A stretch of DNA of 16,509 nt from an uncultured Fidelibacterota bacterium (lineage in GTDB: Bacteria > Fidelibacterota > Fidelibacteria > Fidelibacterales > Fidelibacteraceae): NCBI GenBank assembly GCA_937862595.1, contig CALMFL010000023.1, positions 1-16,509 of the forward strand, read 5' to 3'. This document shows positions 16,112 to 16,509 of the stretch, in pieces. The position numbers and the translations under genes are program-made. Numbering within the stretch: the stretch's first letter is position 1; each line of letters starts with the position of its first letter. The notes under the pieces were generated by a model. The model was not told the DNA's origin. It searched no databases and worked only from the letters and a program-made list of their open reading frames with translations.

Positions 16112-16509
16112 ATGCGCTTGCTGAACGAACTTATCTCGCAAACTCCGGAACGCACCGTCGATGAGGTCATCATCGGCGTTCACTCCGTCCTGGTGAAAAG
16201 CGGAGACCGCGCGGGTATCGCCAGCACCATAAAGTATTGTTCCCCGACAGAGAATATCCGCCGTGCGGGCGCACTGGAAACGCTGAACCTGAAGGAACTC
16301 GCGGCCTACGCCCTCTCAGAGAACCTGCTGGAGGCCTCGGTCGGAATGGCCGCGGTCAATTGCGGATTAGCGGGAACGGTCCCGAAAACGGAGGCGCTGA
16401 ACGCCAAAGAGGTCATTCTGGAAAAAGGGAGGAACAGGACCGTGGGCATTATCGGGCATTTCCCCTTTCTGGAAGAGCAGCGGGAAGACTACGGACAGTG
16501 TTATATTTT
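16112..16509 (+). CDS. DUF4213/DUF364 Rossmann-like protein (3' partial)
   Basis: A frame that opens at the ATG at 16112, one base after the membrane protein stop, and runs off the right edge with 132 residues visible. The N-terminal part looks like DUF4213: IIGVHSVLV near 20-28, GIAST near 35-39, LKELAAYALSEN near 60-71, and GMAAVNCGL near 78-86. From about residue 111, VGIIGHFPFLEEQR looks like the start of the DUF364 domain, which Pfam describes as putative heavy-metal chelation. No enzymatic role is known to me. No good ribosome site precedes it, so it probably depends on translation of the membrane protein. Metal or metal-cofactor handling, perhaps for molybdenum or Fe-S, is inferred from the family description and from the Mo and Fe-S enzymes in the operon. 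Confidence 0.75.
   Translation, partial: MRLLNELISQTPERTVDEVIIGVHSVLVKSGDRAGIASTIKYCSPTENIRRAGALETLNLKELAAYALSENLLEASVGMAAVNCGLAGTVPKTEALNAKEVILEKGRNRTVGIIGHFPFLEEQREDYGQCYI

Noticed and set aside
1..16509. Selenocysteine-encoding in-frame TGA in the Mo hydroxylases or YgfK
   Set aside because: All these genes read through their conserved motifs without internal TGA. Selenium, if used, would be as a labile Mo-site cofactor not visible in sequence.
1..16509. Rho-independent terminators or hairpins between genes
   Set aside because: No GC-rich inverted repeat followed by a T run was seen in any of the short gaps; junctions are too short or overlapping.

Overview
The window is one uninterrupted plus-strand operon of about 16.5 kb from an anaerobic (or facultatively anaerobic) bacterium. 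It has moderately high GC and purine-rich Shine-Dalgarno sites. I cannot assign a phylum from the sequence alone; Bacillota or spirochaetes would both be plausible. Thirteen genes are visible. The first is cut by the left edge and the last by the right edge. All point the same way, and most overlap or sit within a few bases of each other. I see no internal promoter, terminator, RNA gene, mobile element or CRISPR array, and no non-coding stretch longer than 28 bases.

Region 1 (1-4838): the large molybdopterin subunit of an XdhA-type purine hydroxylase (5' partial), then two amidohydrolases, an allantoinase/dihydroorotase-type enzyme and SsnA. Region 2 (4831-10278): the large flavin/Fe-S oxidoreductase YgfK, the M20 amidohydrolase YgeY and a YgeW-type carbamoyltransferase. 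Region 3 (10283-12048): a threonine-synthase-like PLP enzyme and a MocA-type molybdenum cofactor nucleotidyltransferase. Region 4 (12024-15467): a complete second molybdenum hydroxylase, with Mo subunit, 2Fe-2S subunit and FAD subunit. Region 5 (15487-16509): a small polytopic membrane protein and the start of a DUF4213/DUF364 protein.

The set YgfK, SsnA, YgeY, YgeW, MocA, a cyclic amidohydrolase and an XdhD-like Mo hydroxylase matches the E. coli ygeWXY-hyuA-mocA-ygfK-ssnA-ygfM-xdhD region. That region is linked to anaerobic purine/uric acid use in gut bacteria. The likely logic is as follows. Mo hydroxylases interconvert oxopurines. YgfK reduces the ring with electrons from NAD(P)H. The amidohydrolases open the rings to ureido compounds. 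YgeY and YgeW remove or phosphorolyse carbamoyl groups. A PLP lyase deaminates the remaining diamino acid to a central metabolite. MocA matures the molybdenum cofactor. The order of these later steps is inference.

Departures from the E. coli cluster are the most interesting content. A threonine-synthase-like protein occupies the place of the diaminopropionate ammonia-lyase YgeX. An allantoinase-type protein replaces the HyuA-type hydantoinase. Two Mo subunits carry different active-site residues. The carbamoyltransferase is short and has HALP instead of HCLP. An uncharacterised membrane protein plus DUF364 pair closes the operon.
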